64,000 nt of DNA from Amycolatopsis methanolica 239 (GCF_000739085.1 NZ_CP009110.1:4960001-5024000); one strand, 5' to 3'; shown: positions 39,254 to 48,851, numbered from the stretch's first letter. The notes: generated by a model not told the origin, from the sequence alone. Numbers and translations are program-made.

Positions 39254-40498
39254 ATGCGACCCCGATTCCTCACCCGGCGGGCGCTCCAGCTCGCCCTGAC
39301 CGCGAACGCCCTTCGGCCGGTGCCGGGGATGCGCGCCTCGGTGCCCGCGTTCTTCGCCGGGTGGCTGACCGGTGAGCTGGCGCCGCACCTGCTCGCGCTG
39401 ACCGCGGCCGACACGGCGGCGCACCTGGCGCGGCACGGGGCGCGGTCCGTGCAGGACCGGATCGGCCTCGGCCTGGCGGCGGCGTCGGCCGCCGGGCTGG
39501 GGTCGCTGATCGTCACCTCGCAGCGGGCGCGGGGCGCGGTCGAGGACGCGCTGGCCGAGGCGCTCGGGCCCAAGTACGCGGCCGACCTGTCGCGGCCGCC
39601 GGACCCGAGGGACCTGGCGACGCCGTGGGGTCAGCTGGTGCTGCCGTTCCGGATGCGCAACCCGGACGTGCGGCGGGACCGCAACCTGGCGTACGCGCCG
39701 GGCGGCAAGCGGTTCCTGATGGACATCTACCGGCCGCGCGAGCCGGTCGAGGGGCGGCCGGTGCTGCTGCAGATCCACGGTGGGGCGTGGATGATCGACA
39801 GCAAGGACCACCAGGGCATTCCCCTGATGCTGCACATGGCGCAGCGCGGGTGGGTGTGCGTGGCGGTGAACTACCCGCTGTCGCCCAAGGCGCACTGGCC
39901 GGACCACATCGTCGGCGTGAAGCGGGCGGTGGCGTGGATCCGGGAGCACATCCATGAGTACGGGGGTGATCCGTCGTTCCTGGCCGCGACGGGCGGTTCA
40001 GCGGGCGGTCACCTGGCGGCGCTGCTGGCGCTGACCCCGAACGACGCCGGCCTGCAGCCGGGTTTCGCCGACGCCGACACGTCCGTGCAGGCGTGCGCCC
40101 CGCACTACGGCGTGTACGACTTCGCCGCGACGAGCGGTTCGACGGCGAGCAAGGAGCGGCTGCACGGGCTGCTCGCGAGGTACGTGGTGGGCAAGGACCC
40201 GGTGCGGTTCCTGGACGACTACATCGCCGCGTCGCCGCTGGACCGGATCACCGAGAAGGCGCCGCCGTTCTTCGTGATCCACGGGGCGCACGACTCGCTG
40301 GTACCGGTCCGCGAGGCGCGGGAGTTCGTCCGCCGCCTGCGGGAGACCTCGGAGCAGCCGGTGGCGTACGCCGAACTGCCGGGCGCGCAGCACGCGTTCG
40401 ACGTCTTCCCGTCGATCCGGTCGGCGCACGTGGTGCGCGGCGTGGAGCGCTTCCTGGACTGGACGTACCTCCGCTGGCAGCGCGACAAGCGCGGGTGA
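39254..40498 (+). CDS. Alpha/beta-hydrolase esterase (LipC/BD-FAE-like)
   Basis: A 414-residue esterase. An N-terminal helical region of about 140 residues precedes a hormone-sensitive-lipase-like core: oxyanion HGGAWM, nucleophile in GGSAGG, Asp in HDSLVPV and His in AQHAFDVFP. It is divergent from a WS/DGAT acyltransferase with both starts within about 40 bp, so the pair probably shares one promoter and may balance lipid ester synthesis and hydrolysis. The ATG at 39254 begins MRPRFLTRR. The downstream spacer to 40677 shows no gene. Confidence 0.8.
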   Translation: MRPRFLTRRALQLALTANALRPVPGMRASVPAFFAGWLTGELAPHLLALTAADTAAHLARHGARSVQDRIGLGLAAASAAGLGSLIVTSQRARGAVEDALAEALGPKYAADLSRPPDPRDLATPWGQLVLPFRMRNPDVRRDRNLAYAPGGKRFLMDIYRPREPVEGRPVLLQIHGGAWMIDSKDHQGIPLMLHMAQRGWVCVAVNYPLSPKAHWPDHIVGVKRAVAWIREHIHEYGGDPSFLAATGGSAGGHLAALLALTPNDAGLQPGFADADTSVQACAPHYGVYDFAATSGSTASKERLHGLLARYVVGKDPVRFLDDYIAASPLDRITEKAPPFFVIHGAHDSLVPVREAREFVRRLRETSEQPVAYAELPGAQHAFDVFPSIRSAHVVRGVERFLDWTYLRWQRDKRG

Positions 40499-40677
40499 TC
40501 TCAGAGCGCCCGGCCGGCACCAGCCGACCGCGAACCGGCGCGGGTGGCCGGCCACAGCGCCGGCTTCTTCTGGCGCGTTTCACTCCGCCGCGTTCGCCCG
40601 CCGGGCGGTCGGCTTGACTGCCTCGGGCGAGCACCCGTCGGCCGAGTCCCGCCCCGCTCGCCTGCGTTCGCCCGTTG

Positions 40678-43320
40678 TCATCCCGGCTGTCCCAGTTGCA
40701 CGAGCGCCGTCAGCTCGTCGTCGGTCAGGTCGGTGATCCAGTCCTCCCCCGCGCCGACCACGGCTTCAGCCAGGCCGCGCTTCTCGGCGAGCACCGTGGC
40801 GATTCGTTCCTCCAGCGTGCCCTCCGCGATGAGCCGGTGGACCTGCACCGGCCGGTCCCGCCCGATCCGGTGCGCTCGGTCGGTCGCCTGGTCCTCGACC
40901 GCCGGGTTCCACCACCGGTCGTAGTGGATGACGTGCGTGGCCCGGGTGAGGTTCAGCCCGACACCCCCTGCCTTCAGCGACAGCAGGAACACCGGCGCGT
41001 CACCGCGCTGGAACCGCGCCACCATCTCGTCCCGCTGCCGCGCCGGGTCGGCGCCGGACAGCAGCTGCACCGGCAGCCCGCGCTCGGTCAGCCGCGTCTC
41101 CAGGAGCCGGCACAGCTGCACGTACTGGCTGAACACCAGCACGCTCTCGCCCTCGTCGAGGATCACGTCCAGCAGCTCCTCGAACGCGGCGAGCTTGCCC
41201 GACCGCCCGCCGACCGGCCCGCTCTCCTTGAGGTACTGCGCCGGGTGGTTGCAGATCTGCTTCAGCTCGGTGAGCAGCTTGAGCACCTGCCCGCGCCGCT
41301 GCACACCCCGCGACTCGCGGATCTTCGCCAGGTTCTCCCGCACCACCGCCTCGTACAGGGTGGCCTGCTCGGCGGTGAGCGGCACGTACCGGTCGGTCTC
41401 GGTCTTGCTCGGCAGTTCGGGCGCGATGTCCGGGTCGGTCTTGCGCCGCCGCAACAGGAACGGCCGCACGGTCGCCGCGAGGCGCTCGACGCTGACGGCG
41501 TCGCGGTCGCGTTCGACCGGGCGCGCGATCGTGCGGCTGAAGTGCTCCAGCGTGCCGAGCAGGCCGGGCGTCGTCCAGTCCAGGATGGACCACAGCTCGG
41601 TGAGCCGGTTCTCGACCGGCGTGCCGGTCAACGCGACCCGCGCCGCGGCCGGGATCCGCCGCAGTTCCCTGGCCGTCACCGACAGCGGGTTCTTGACGTG
41701 CTGCGCCTCGTCCGCCGCGACCAGCCCCCAGTCCACTTCGGACAGGGTGGCCCGGTCGCGGCGCAGCACCCCGTACGTGGCGAGCACGACCTCGTCCGGC
41801 TCCAGGTCGTCCAGATGCCGCCGCCCGCCGTGGAAGCGCCGCACCGGCACCTTCGGCGCGAACCGGGCGAACTCGCGCTCCCAGTTGCCGAGCAGCGAGG
41901 TCGGGCACAGCACCAGCGTCGGTCCCGGCCGGAGCGCCCGGCGGTGCAGGTGCAGCGCGATGAGCTGGATGGTCTTGCCGAGGCCCATGTCGTCGGCGAG
42001 GATCCCGCCGAGCCCCAGCTCGGTCATCCGGGCCAGCCAGGACAACCCGGCGCGCTGGTAGGGCCGCAACGTGGCCTGCAGGTCGGTGGCCGGCTCGACC
42101 GGACCGGCGGGCGCGCGCAGCCGCTCCACGAGACCGTCGAGCGCGGGCGGGGCAGCGAAGTCCAGCTGCTCGTCGCCGACCTCCAGCTCGCCGGTGAGGG
42201 CCGCGGCCAGGGCCTGCGCGCCGGTCACCGTGCGGCCCACCCGGCGCAGACGGGCGGACAGGAACGGGGCGGCCCGCACCCACTGCCCGCGCAGCCGGAC
42301 CAGTGGCCGCTTGGCCTCGGCGAGCGCGGTGACCTCGGCCTCGGTGAGGGTTTCGCCGCCCAGGCTGAGCTGCCAGCGGAACCGCAGCAGGTCGGTCAGC
42401 CGGAACACGCCGCCGCCCGCGCTGCCCGGCGACGGCGTGACGCTCGCCTTGGCCCGCACCGGTTCGCCGGCCATGCCACGCGGCCACAGCACCTCGACGC
42501 CGGCGGCGGCGAGCGCCCCGGACCCGCCGTCGAGCAGTTCGACTACCTCGTCGTCGTCCAGGAGCAGCTCGCCGGTGGCCGCCGCGTCGAGCACGCGGCC
42601 GAGCGGGGCCCACGCGCGGGCGCCCCGCCGGAGACCGATGAGCAGCTGGGCCTCGACCTGCTCGCCGAAACGGCGCCGGACAGCGGCCGGTGCGCCCCGC
42701 AACTCGGCTGCGTCGACGACCAGGCTGGGGTCGGCGGAGCTGCGCAGGGCGACGACTCCGGCGAACGCGAAGCCGTCGTCGCTCTCGCGCACCTCGACGC
42801 GGAGCTGGAGCCGCGCGCCGAGCCCGCCGGCGGGGCCGCGGACGAGCACGTCGGCGGTGGCGTCCCAGAGCGCGCGAACGAGCGTTTCCGGCGAATGCAG
42901 GCGGATGCGTTTGAGGCCGGACAGCGGGAGTGCGTGCGCCTCGGCCGGCAGCGCGGCGGCCAGGTCGCGCAGGAGCTCCTCGTCGGCGGCGTCGAGCGGC
43001 CCGGCGCGCCAGGAGTCCACTTCGGACGCTGACGCGGCGGGCAGGAACCGGCCGCGCTCGACGAGGTCCACACCCGCGGAGACGGCGGCGGACCAGGTAA
43101 CCAGCGACGGGCCGGGATCGGCGAGCAGGCGCGGGATGGCGTCGGCCAGCGGGAGGACGTGCGCATCGACCTTGGTGCGGCGGAAGGACTTCCCGGCGCC
43201 TGCGGGCAGCACGAGCTCGACCGGCGTCGGCCCCGGCTCGTCGCCCCAGACGGCGAGCACGCCGTCCCGGGGCGGGTCCGAGGGCACGAAGATCGCCCTG
43301 GTCGTCTCGGTCCATTCCAC
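40678..43320 (-). CDS. SNF2-family ATPase/helicase
   Basis: About 880 residues. A bacterial SNF2-associated N-terminal region spans about 1-410. It is followed by the helicase core: Walker A DDMGLGKTIQ, the VADEAQHVKNP box, TGTPVENRL, and motifs V-VI in LKAGGVGLNLTRATHVIHYDRWWNPAVE and ATDRAHRIGRDRPVQVH. Such HepA/RapA-like translocases remodel nucleoprotein or RNA polymerase complexes. No SWIM-domain partner is adjacent, unlike in many genomes. The GTG at 43320 is used; GTG at 43329 is also in frame. Confidence 0.88.
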   Translation of the reverse strand: MEWTETTRAIFVPSDPPRDGVLAVWGDEPGPTPVELVLPAGAGKSFRRTKVDAHVLPLADAIPRLLADPGPSLVTWSAAVSAGVDLVERGRFLPAASASEVDSWRAGPLDAADEELLRDLAAALPAEAHALPLSGLKRIRLHSPETLVRALWDATADVLVRGPAGGLGARLQLRVEVRESDDGFAFAGVVALRSSADPSLVVDAAELRGAPAAVRRRFGEQVEAQLLIGLRRGARAWAPLGRVLDAAATGELLLDDDEVVELLDGGSGALAAAGVEVLWPRGMAGEPVRAKASVTPSPGSAGGGVFRLTDLLRFRWQLSLGGETLTEAEVTALAEAKRPLVRLRGQWVRAAPFLSARLRRVGRTVTGAQALAAALTGELEVGDEQLDFAAPPALDGLVERLRAPAGPVEPATDLQATLRPYQRAGLSWLARMTELGLGGILADDMGLGKTIQLIALHLHRRALRPGPTLVLCPTSLLGNWEREFARFAPKVPVRRFHGGRRHLDDLEPDEVVLATYGVLRRDRATLSEVDWGLVAADEAQHVKNPLSVTARELRRIPAAARVALTGTPVENRLTELWSILDWTTPGLLGTLEHFSRTIARPVERDRDAVSVERLAATVRPFLLRRRKTDPDIAPELPSKTETDRYVPLTAEQATLYEAVVRENLAKIRESRGVQRRGQVLKLLTELKQICNHPAQYLKESGPVGGRSGKLAAFEELLDVILDEGESVLVFSQYVQLCRLLETRLTERGLPVQLLSGADPARQRDEMVARFQRGDAPVFLLSLKAGGVGLNLTRATHVIHYDRWWNPAVEDQATDRAHRIGRDRPVQVHRLIAEGTLEERIATVLAEKRGLAEAVVGAGEDWITDLTDDELTALVQLGQPG

Positions 43321-43352
43321 GGTGATCACCCTAGGCGGGACCACCGACAGTT

Positions 43353-45347
43353 TCACGAGCGCGGCAGCCCAAGCAGGCGTTCCGCCGCCACCGACAGCAG
43401 GATCTGGGTCGTGCCGCCGGCGATGCTCAGGCAACGCGTCAGCAGGAACTCGTGTTGCGCCGCCGCCGTCTCGTCCGTCACCAGGACACCCGGCGGGCCG
43501 GGCAGTTCCAGCGCCGCCTCCGCCGCGGCCTGCCGGTGCCGCACGCCGATCAGCTTCCGCACGCTCGACTCCGCCCCCGGGTCCTGCCCGGCCAGCCGCC
43601 GCAGCGTCGAGCGCAGGTCGAGCAGCGCGCACGCCGAACCCTCCGCCACCAGCGCGCCGAGCCGTTCCAGCACCGCCGGATCCGGCTCACGCACCGCCGC
43701 CAGCAGCGACTCCACCGCCTCCCCGACCGACGAACCGCCGCTCATCGCCACGCGTTCGTTCGCCAGCGTCGTCCTGGCCAGGCGCCAGCCGCCGTTCACC
43801 TCGCCGACCACGTTCGCCGACGGCACGAACACGTCGTCCAGGAAGACCTCGTTGAACCGCGCGACCCCGGTGATCTCCCGCAGCGGGCGGACGTCGATGC
43901 CAGGTGACGACATGTCGACCAGGAAGTAGGTGATGCCCTTGTGCTTGGGCGCGTCCGGATCGGTGCGCGCGAGGCAGATCGCCCAGTCCGCCTCCTGAGC
44001 GAGGGACGTCCAGACCTTCTGCCCGGACAACACGAATCCACCGTCCACTTCGGTCGCCCGGGTGCGCAGCGAGGCCAGGTCGGAGCCGGCTCCGGGCTCG
44101 CTGAACAACTGGCACCAGGTCAGCTCGCCGCGCAGCGTCGGCATCACGAACCGCCGCCGCTGCTCGTCCGTGCCGTGCTCCAGGATGGTCGGCACCGCCC
44201 AGGCGCCGATCACCAGGTCGGGCCGCGCCACCCCGGCGCGCGCCAGTTCGGCGTCGATCACCAGTTGCTGCGCCGGTGTCGCGTCCAGCCCGTAGGGCGC
44301 GGGCCAGTGCGGCATCAGGTAGCCACTCGTCGCCAGCCGCTCGCGGCGCTCCCCCTCGGGCAGCGCGGCGATCTCCGCCACCGTCGCCCGCACGGCCGGG
44401 TCGAAGTGCTCCGACAGGTCGACCCCCAGCTCCCGCCGCACCCCCGCCAGCGCGAGCGACGCCGCCGAGCGGCGCCACGCGGCCGAACCGCCCAGCCACT
44501 GCCGCAACGCCACCGCGCGGCGCAGGTACCGGTGCGCGTCGTGCTCCCAGGTGAACCCGATCCCGCCGAGGACCTGGATGCAGTCCTTGGCGGTGTCCAC
44601 CGCCGCGTCCAGCGCCCCGGCGGCCGCGACCGCCGCCGCGAACTCGTGCTGCTCCGGCGACTCGCCGGCGGCCCGCGCCGCGTCCCACGCCAGCGCCCCG
44701 GCCAGCTCGGCCCGGCACAGCATCTCCGCGCACAGATGTTTGACCGCCTGGAACGACCCGATCGGCCGGCCGAACTGCTCGCGCACCTTCGCGTGCTCCG
44801 ACGCCGTCGCCACGCACCAGCGCGCGATCCCGGCCGCCTCCGCCGCGGCCAGCGTCGCCGCGAAAACCCGCAGCTCAGCGCCCTCGAAAACGGTGCCCTC
44901 ACCGTCCCGCGGCCGCCCGTAGGAGCGGGACAGGTCGAACGACTCGACGGTGTCCGCCCCGCGCTCGCGCACGCTCCACGTGTCGCCGTCGGCCACCACG
45001 ACGTGAGTGGCGTCAGCGTCGAGCACCGGCCCGTCCGGCGACAGCGCCACGCCCGCGCTCGCCGAGCCGTCCGCGAACGCCGGGAGCAGCTCCTTCGCCA
45101 CCGGCGATCCCCCGCGGCACCCCAGCACCAGCGCCGCCAGCACGGTCCCGAGCACCGGCCCCGGTACGAGCACGGCCGCGGCCTCCTCGACCGCCACCGC
45201 GGCGTCGGCGACCGTCCCGCCCGCGCCGCCCAGGTCCTCCGGCACCCCGATGCCGAACACGCCGATGGCGGTCAGGTCGTCCCGGCTCCTGGCGCCGGAG
45301 CGGATCGTCCCGGCGAGCGCGCGCTGCTCCGCGGTGAGGACTGACAT
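43353..45347 (-). CDS. fadE34: Fused two-domain steroid acyl-CoA dehydrogenase (FadE34/ChsE3-like)
   Basis: A 664-residue protein made of two acyl-CoA dehydrogenase domains in tandem, the first about 1-310 (CVATASEHAKVREQFGRPIG, HDAHRYLRRAVALRQWLGG), the second about 320-664 (LFSEPGAGSDLASLRT, GQKVWTSLAQEADW). The N-terminal copy lacks parts of the usual N-domain, as in FadE34, where one chain does the work of ChsE1 plus ChsE2 on longer side chains. It is divergent from kstR exactly as Rv3573c and Rv3574 are. The ATG at 45347 is preferred to the GTG at 45356. Confidence 0.9.
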   Translation of the reverse strand: MSVLTAEQRALAGTIRSGARSRDDLTAIGVFGIGVPEDLGGAGGTVADAAVAVEEAAAVLVPGPVLGTVLAALVLGCRGGSPVAKELLPAFADGSASAGVALSPDGPVLDADATHVVVADGDTWSVRERGADTVESFDLSRSYGRPRDGEGTVFEGAELRVFAATLAAAEAAGIARWCVATASEHAKVREQFGRPIGSFQAVKHLCAEMLCRAELAGALAWDAARAAGESPEQHEFAAAVAAAGALDAAVDTAKDCIQVLGGIGFTWEHDAHRYLRRAVALRQWLGGSAAWRRSAASLALAGVRRELGVDLSEHFDPAVRATVAEIAALPEGERRERLATSGYLMPHWPAPYGLDATPAQQLVIDAELARAGVARPDLVIGAWAVPTILEHGTDEQRRRFVMPTLRGELTWCQLFSEPGAGSDLASLRTRATEVDGGFVLSGQKVWTSLAQEADWAICLARTDPDAPKHKGITYFLVDMSSPGIDVRPLREITGVARFNEVFLDDVFVPSANVVGEVNGGWRLARTTLANERVAMSGGSSVGEAVESLLAAVREPDPAVLERLGALVAEGSACALLDLRSTLRRLAGQDPGAESSVRKLIGVRHRQAAAEAALELPGPPGVLVTDETAAAQHEFLLTRCLSIAGGTTQILLSVAAERLLGLPRS

Positions 45348-45358
45348 GCGGCTCACTA

Positions 45359-45372
45359 TAGAACGTGTTTCA
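45359..45372. promoter_or_regulatory. KstR operator between fadE34 and kstR
   Basis: TAGAACGTGTTTCA matches TNNAACNNGTTNNA at all fixed positions and lies 12 bp upstream of the fadE34 ATG. Confidence 0.85.
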
Positions 45373-45438
45373 GTTTTGTGGCCAGATCCACTCGATGCGC
45401 GAGATCAGGAGGCAGACCGGTAAGCTGTGCGGTGAAAC

Positions 45439-45452
45439 TGAAACAAGTTCCG
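45439..45452. promoter_or_regulatory. KstR operator, one mismatch, in the kstR leader
   Basis: TGAAACAAGTTCCG differs from TNNAACNNGTTNNA only at the final base. It ends 12 bp before the ATG at 45465, suggesting that KstR represses its own gene. Confidence 0.75.
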
Positions 45453-45464
45453 GAGCAGGTGCCG

Positions 45465-46100
45465 ATGGCCGCCAAAGCGAAGACGTCCACCCAACCGAAG
45501 AACGGGATGAGCGCGTTGTCCAGCGACGAGCTCGGTTCCGCCGCGCAGCGGGACCGGCGACGGCGCATCATCGACGCGACACTGGCACTGGCGTCCAAGG
45601 GCGGGTACGACGCCGTCCAGATGCGGGCCGTGGCCGAGAAGGCCGACGTCGCGCTGGGCACCCTCTACCGCTACTTCCCGTCGAAGATCCACCTGCTGGT
45701 CTCCGGCCTGGCCAGAGAGTTCGAGCGCGCGCACGAGAAGCTGCAGCGGACGAGCATCCCGGGCGACACGCCGAGCGAGCGGCTCATCTTCGTGCTCAGC
45801 CGCAACACCCGGCTGATGCAGCGCGACCCGCACCTGACCGAGGCGATGGTCCGGGCGTTCATGTTCGCCGACACCACGGCCGCCGCCGAGGTCGAGCAGG
45901 TCGGCCGGCTGCTGGAGAGCATGTTCGCGCGCGCCATGGGCATCGAGGAGCCGACCGAGCACGACCGCGCGGTCTTCCACCTCATCGCGGACGTGTGGAT
46001 GGCGAACCTGGTCGCGTGGGTCACCCGCCGCGCGTCCGCCGCCGACGTCGCGAACCGGCTGGAGCTGTCGGTGCACCTGCTGCTGGACAACACACGCTGA
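45465..46100 (+). CDS. kstR: TetR-family sterol regulator KstR
   Basis: A 211-residue TetR repressor. After a variable, basic N-terminus it reads ELGSAAQRDRRRRIIDATLALASKGGYD, AVQMRAVAEKADVALGTLYRYFPSK (the helix-turn-helix), and later TEAMVRAFMFAD and SDVWMANLVAWVTRRASA-like sequence, all closely resembling M. tuberculosis KstR. It binds TNNAACNNGTTNNA and is released by steroid-CoA intermediates. The chosen ATG at 45465 follows GGAG; ATG at 45507 would give an N-terminus more like the mycobacterial protein. Divergent from fadE34. Confidence 0.93.
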   Translation: MAAKAKTSTQPKNGMSALSSDELGSAAQRDRRRRIIDATLALASKGGYDAVQMRAVAEKADVALGTLYRYFPSKIHLLVSGLAREFERAHEKLQRTSIPGDTPSERLIFVLSRNTRLMQRDPHLTEAMVRAFMFADTTAAAEVEQVGRLLESMFARAMGIEEPTEHDRAVFHLIADVWMANLVAWVTRRASAADVANRLELSVHLLLDNTR

Positions 46101-46167
46101 CACCGGTCCGTCGCGATCCGTCGCGGTAGTTGGGAACTCCCTGGCAGTCGGCTGTGAGTTCCCTGTA

Positions 46168-46187
46168 GATCCCGGAAATCCGGGATC
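46168..46187. terminator. Hairpin downstream of kstR
   Basis: GATCCCGG and CCGGGATC flank a 4-nt AAAT loop, an 8-bp perfect stem 68 bp after the kstR stop. It lacks a T run, so it may be a weak terminator or an operator for the next gene. Confidence 0.4.
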
Positions 46188-46222
46188 CGGCTGCAACAAT
46201 CCGTGATCATGGGCGCGTTTGT

Positions 46223-47166
46223 GTGGTCATGAGAAGCAGGACGGCCGGCAAGGTCGTCCTCCCGGCCGCGGTGTTCGGCGCCGTGACCATGCTGATCTTC
46301 ACGGTCCAGCACCCAGCCGCGGCGTCCTCGGCGAGCGGGGTCGTGCAGGTGAGCGCCCCGGTGGCGTCGACGACCCCGGAGCCGTCGCCACCACCCGCCA
46401 CCGAGCCGACCCGGCGCCGGCCGCCGACACCCCGTCGGTCCCGGCCGAGGACGACACCGTCGCCCAGCGGGTGCAGGACCTCGCGCGGACGAAGGTGGCG
46501 AGCGCCGAGATCGGGGTCGAGGTGTACGACCGGCAGACCGGCGTCGTCCTGACGCAGCTCAGCGCCGATCAGCAGTTCTACTCGATGCCCGTGGTGAAGC
46601 CGCTGATCGCGCTGGACGTGCTTCGGGAGAGCGGGTGGTGCCTGCCGGCGAGCAGCACGCAGACCCAGCTGACCAGGATGATCACCGCCAGCGACGACGG
46701 CATCGCCAGCAGCCTGTGGGTCACGCACGGCGGCACCGCCATCGTGACCCGGATGGCCAGGCTGAGCGGGCTGGCCGGCACCGAGCCACCGTCGTCGGCG
46801 GGCCAGTGGGGATCGACGAGGATCACCGCCGCGGACATGGTCAAGGTCTACAACTACATCGAGGACGAACTGCCGCAGGCCACCCGCGACCTGCTCAACA
46901 ACGCGATGTACCACGCCTCCGAACACGGCTCGGACGGCACGGACCAGTACTTCGGCATCCCGGACGGGCTGCCCGGCACGACGTGGGCGATCAAGCAGGG
47001 CTGGGGCACCAGCGGTTCGCAGGCGGTGTACAACACGACGGGCCTGCTCGGCGCCGACGCCAGGTACGTCGTGATCGTCCTGATCTCGGCGCCGTCCCGC
47101 TACTTCCGCACCCTGCCGTCGGCGCTCACCGCCGGCACCGCAGCCCTGCAGCCGCTGGTCAGCTGA
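46223..47166 (+). pseudogene. Secreted class-A-beta-lactamase-like serine hydrolase, frameshifted and without its catalytic Ser
   Basis: The N-terminus MRSRTAGKVVLPAAVFGAVTM (ATG 46229 or GTG 46223) is a signal peptide followed by a Ser/Pro-rich linker. The mature domain continues in a different frame from about 46430 (VASAEIGVEVYDRQTGV to TAALQPLVS), so one indel lies near 46400-46440. In the domain FYSMPVVKPLIALDVL replaces the usual SxxK block with a Pro where the nucleophilic Ser is expected. ASDDGIASSLW and IKQGWG stand for the second and third motifs. Probably inactive. Confidence 0.65.
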
Positions 47167-47968
47167 CGCGCGGCACGAGCGCGGCCAGCGCGTCCAGCCG
47201 GCGCAGGGTGTCGCCCTCGGACGTGGCCGGCAGGCCCAGCGTGACGCGCTCGGCCCCGGCCTCGACGTAGGCGTCGAGCAGGGCCGGGTCCGGCGGCGCG
47301 GACGTCGCGGTCACCGGAACCGATCCGGCCTGCGCCACCTGCGCCGCGGCCGCTTCCGGATCGCGCAGGGCGTTGGGCAGCCAGCCCGCTTCCAGCCGCT
47401 TCGCGCGGTCCAGCGCGGCGGTGCTGTTGCCGCCGATGTAGACCGGGACCTCGCGCTCGGGCTTGGGCCACTGGAACACCGGGTCGAAATCCACGTGCAC
47501 GCCGTGGAACTCGGCCTCGTCGTTCGTCCACAATGTCCGGAGCGCCTGGATCTGCTCGTCCAGCAGCGCGCCACGGGTGCTCGGGTCGGTGCCGTGGTTG
47601 CGCATCTCCTCGCGGTTCCACCCGACGCCCACCCCGAACAGGAAACGTCCGCCGGACAACAGGTCGAGGCTCGCGACGGACTTCGCGGTGTGCAGGACGT
47701 CCCGCTGGATCAGCAGGGCGATGCCGGTGCCCAGCTTGAGCGTCGTGGTCGCGGCGGCCGCCGCGGTCAGCGCGACGAACGGGTCGAGCGCGCGGTAGTA
47801 GGCCCGCGCCATCTCGCCGCCGCTCGGATACGGGGTCTCGCGGCTGACCGGGATGTGCGAGTGCTCGGCCACGAACAGGGCGTCGAACCCGCGGTCCTCG
47901 ACCGCCTTCGCCAGGACGTCCGCCCGGGCGCTCTCGTCGGTGACGAACGTCGAAATGCCCAGCTTCAC
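47159..47968 (-). CDS. LLM-class F420-dependent oxidoreductase, copy 1
   Basis: A 269-residue luciferase-like protein: KLGISTFVTDESARADVLAKA, then FVAEHSHIPVSRETPYPSGG and FGVGVGWNREEMRNHGTDP, the F420/FMN-binding family landmarks. Substrate unknown. The GTG at 47968 overlaps the stop of the upstream paralogue (GTGA). The two proteins are clearly related along their length, so this is a tandem duplication. It is convergent with the serine hydrolase, overlapping it by 8 bp. Confidence 0.83.
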   Translation of the reverse strand: MKLGISTFVTDESARADVLAKAVEDRGFDALFVAEHSHIPVSRETPYPSGGEMARAYYRALDPFVALTAAAAATTTLKLGTGIALLIQRDVLHTAKSVASLDLLSGGRFLFGVGVGWNREEMRNHGTDPSTRGALLDEQIQALRTLWTNDEAEFHGVHVDFDPVFQWPKPEREVPVYIGGNSTAALDRAKRLEAGWLPNALRDPEAAAAQVAQAGSVPVTATSAPPDPALLDAYVEAGAERVTLGLPATSEGDTLRRLDALAALVPRVS

Positions 47969-48795
47969 CGGTAGCCCTCCGCGAGGGCGGCGAGCTCGTC
48001 GAGCTTGGTGAGCGTCTCGGATTCGGGGCGGGTGCCGAGCATGAACGTCACACGCTCCACCCCGGCCTCGGCGTACCCAGCCAGCGCCTCCTCGCTGCGG
48101 CCGGCGCCGAAGACGGTGAACGGGACGTCGGGGCGGCCCTGCTCGGCCAGCCAGGCGCGGACGCGCTTGATCTCCGCAGGCGGGGTGTGCGACCGCGGCA
48201 TCCAGCCGTCGGCGTGGTTGAGGAGGCGGGTGAGCGCGGCCTCGCTCTCGCCGCCCACGTAGATCGGCGGGTGCGGGCGCTGCACCGGCTTCGGCCACTG
48301 CCAGATCGGGTCGAAGTCGACGTGCTTGCCGTGGAACTCGGCCTCGTCCTGCGTCCAGATCGCCTTGAGCGCCTGGATCTGCTCGTCGATCAGGGCGCCT
48401 CGGGTGCGCGGCTCGGTGCCGTGGTTGCGCATCTCCTCGCGGTTCCAGCCCACGCCGACACCGAACGCGACGCGGCCGCCGGACAGCAGGTCGAGGCTCG
48501 CGACCTCCTTGGCGGTGTGGATGACGTCGCGCTGCACCAGCAGGGCGACACCGGTGAAGAGCAGCAGGTCGCGGGTCTCCGCCGCGGCCGCGGTCAGCGC
48601 GATGAACGGGTCCAGCGTGCGGTAGTAGACGCGGGGCAGCTCACCGCCGCCGGGGTAGGGGCTCTCCCGGCTGACCGGGATGTGCGAATGCTCGGCGAGC
48701 AGCAGCGAGTCGAACCCGCGCTCCTCCAGCGCGCGGCCGAGCGCGCCCGGCCGGATGCCTTCGTCGGTGATGAACGTCGAGATCCCGAACTTCAT
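47965..48795 (-). CDS. LLM-class F420-dependent oxidoreductase, copy 2
   Basis: A 276-residue paralogue of the following gene: KFGISTFITDEGIRPGALGRA, LLLAEHSHIPVSRESPYPGG and FGVGVGWNREEMRNHGTEP. It keeps a longer central segment (GWMPRSHTPPAEIKRVRAWL) that copy 1 has shortened. Probably F420-dependent, substrate unknown. ATG at 48795. The two genes form an operon behind the ptsI end. Confidence 0.85.
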   Translation of the reverse strand: MKFGISTFITDEGIRPGALGRALEERGFDSLLLAEHSHIPVSRESPYPGGGELPRVYYRTLDPFIALTAAAAETRDLLLFTGVALLVQRDVIHTAKEVASLDLLSGGRVAFGVGVGWNREEMRNHGTEPRTRGALIDEQIQALKAIWTQDEAEFHGKHVDFDPIWQWPKPVQRPHPPIYVGGESEAALTRLLNHADGWMPRSHTPPAEIKRVRAWLAEQGRPDVPFTVFGAGRSEEALAGYAEAGVERVTFMLGTRPESETLTKLDELAALAEGYR

Positions 48796-48851
48796 ACTCC
48801 GACGTAACTCCCGGACCGGGGCGCGCTATTCCCGCCGTGTGCCGCCGGGCC

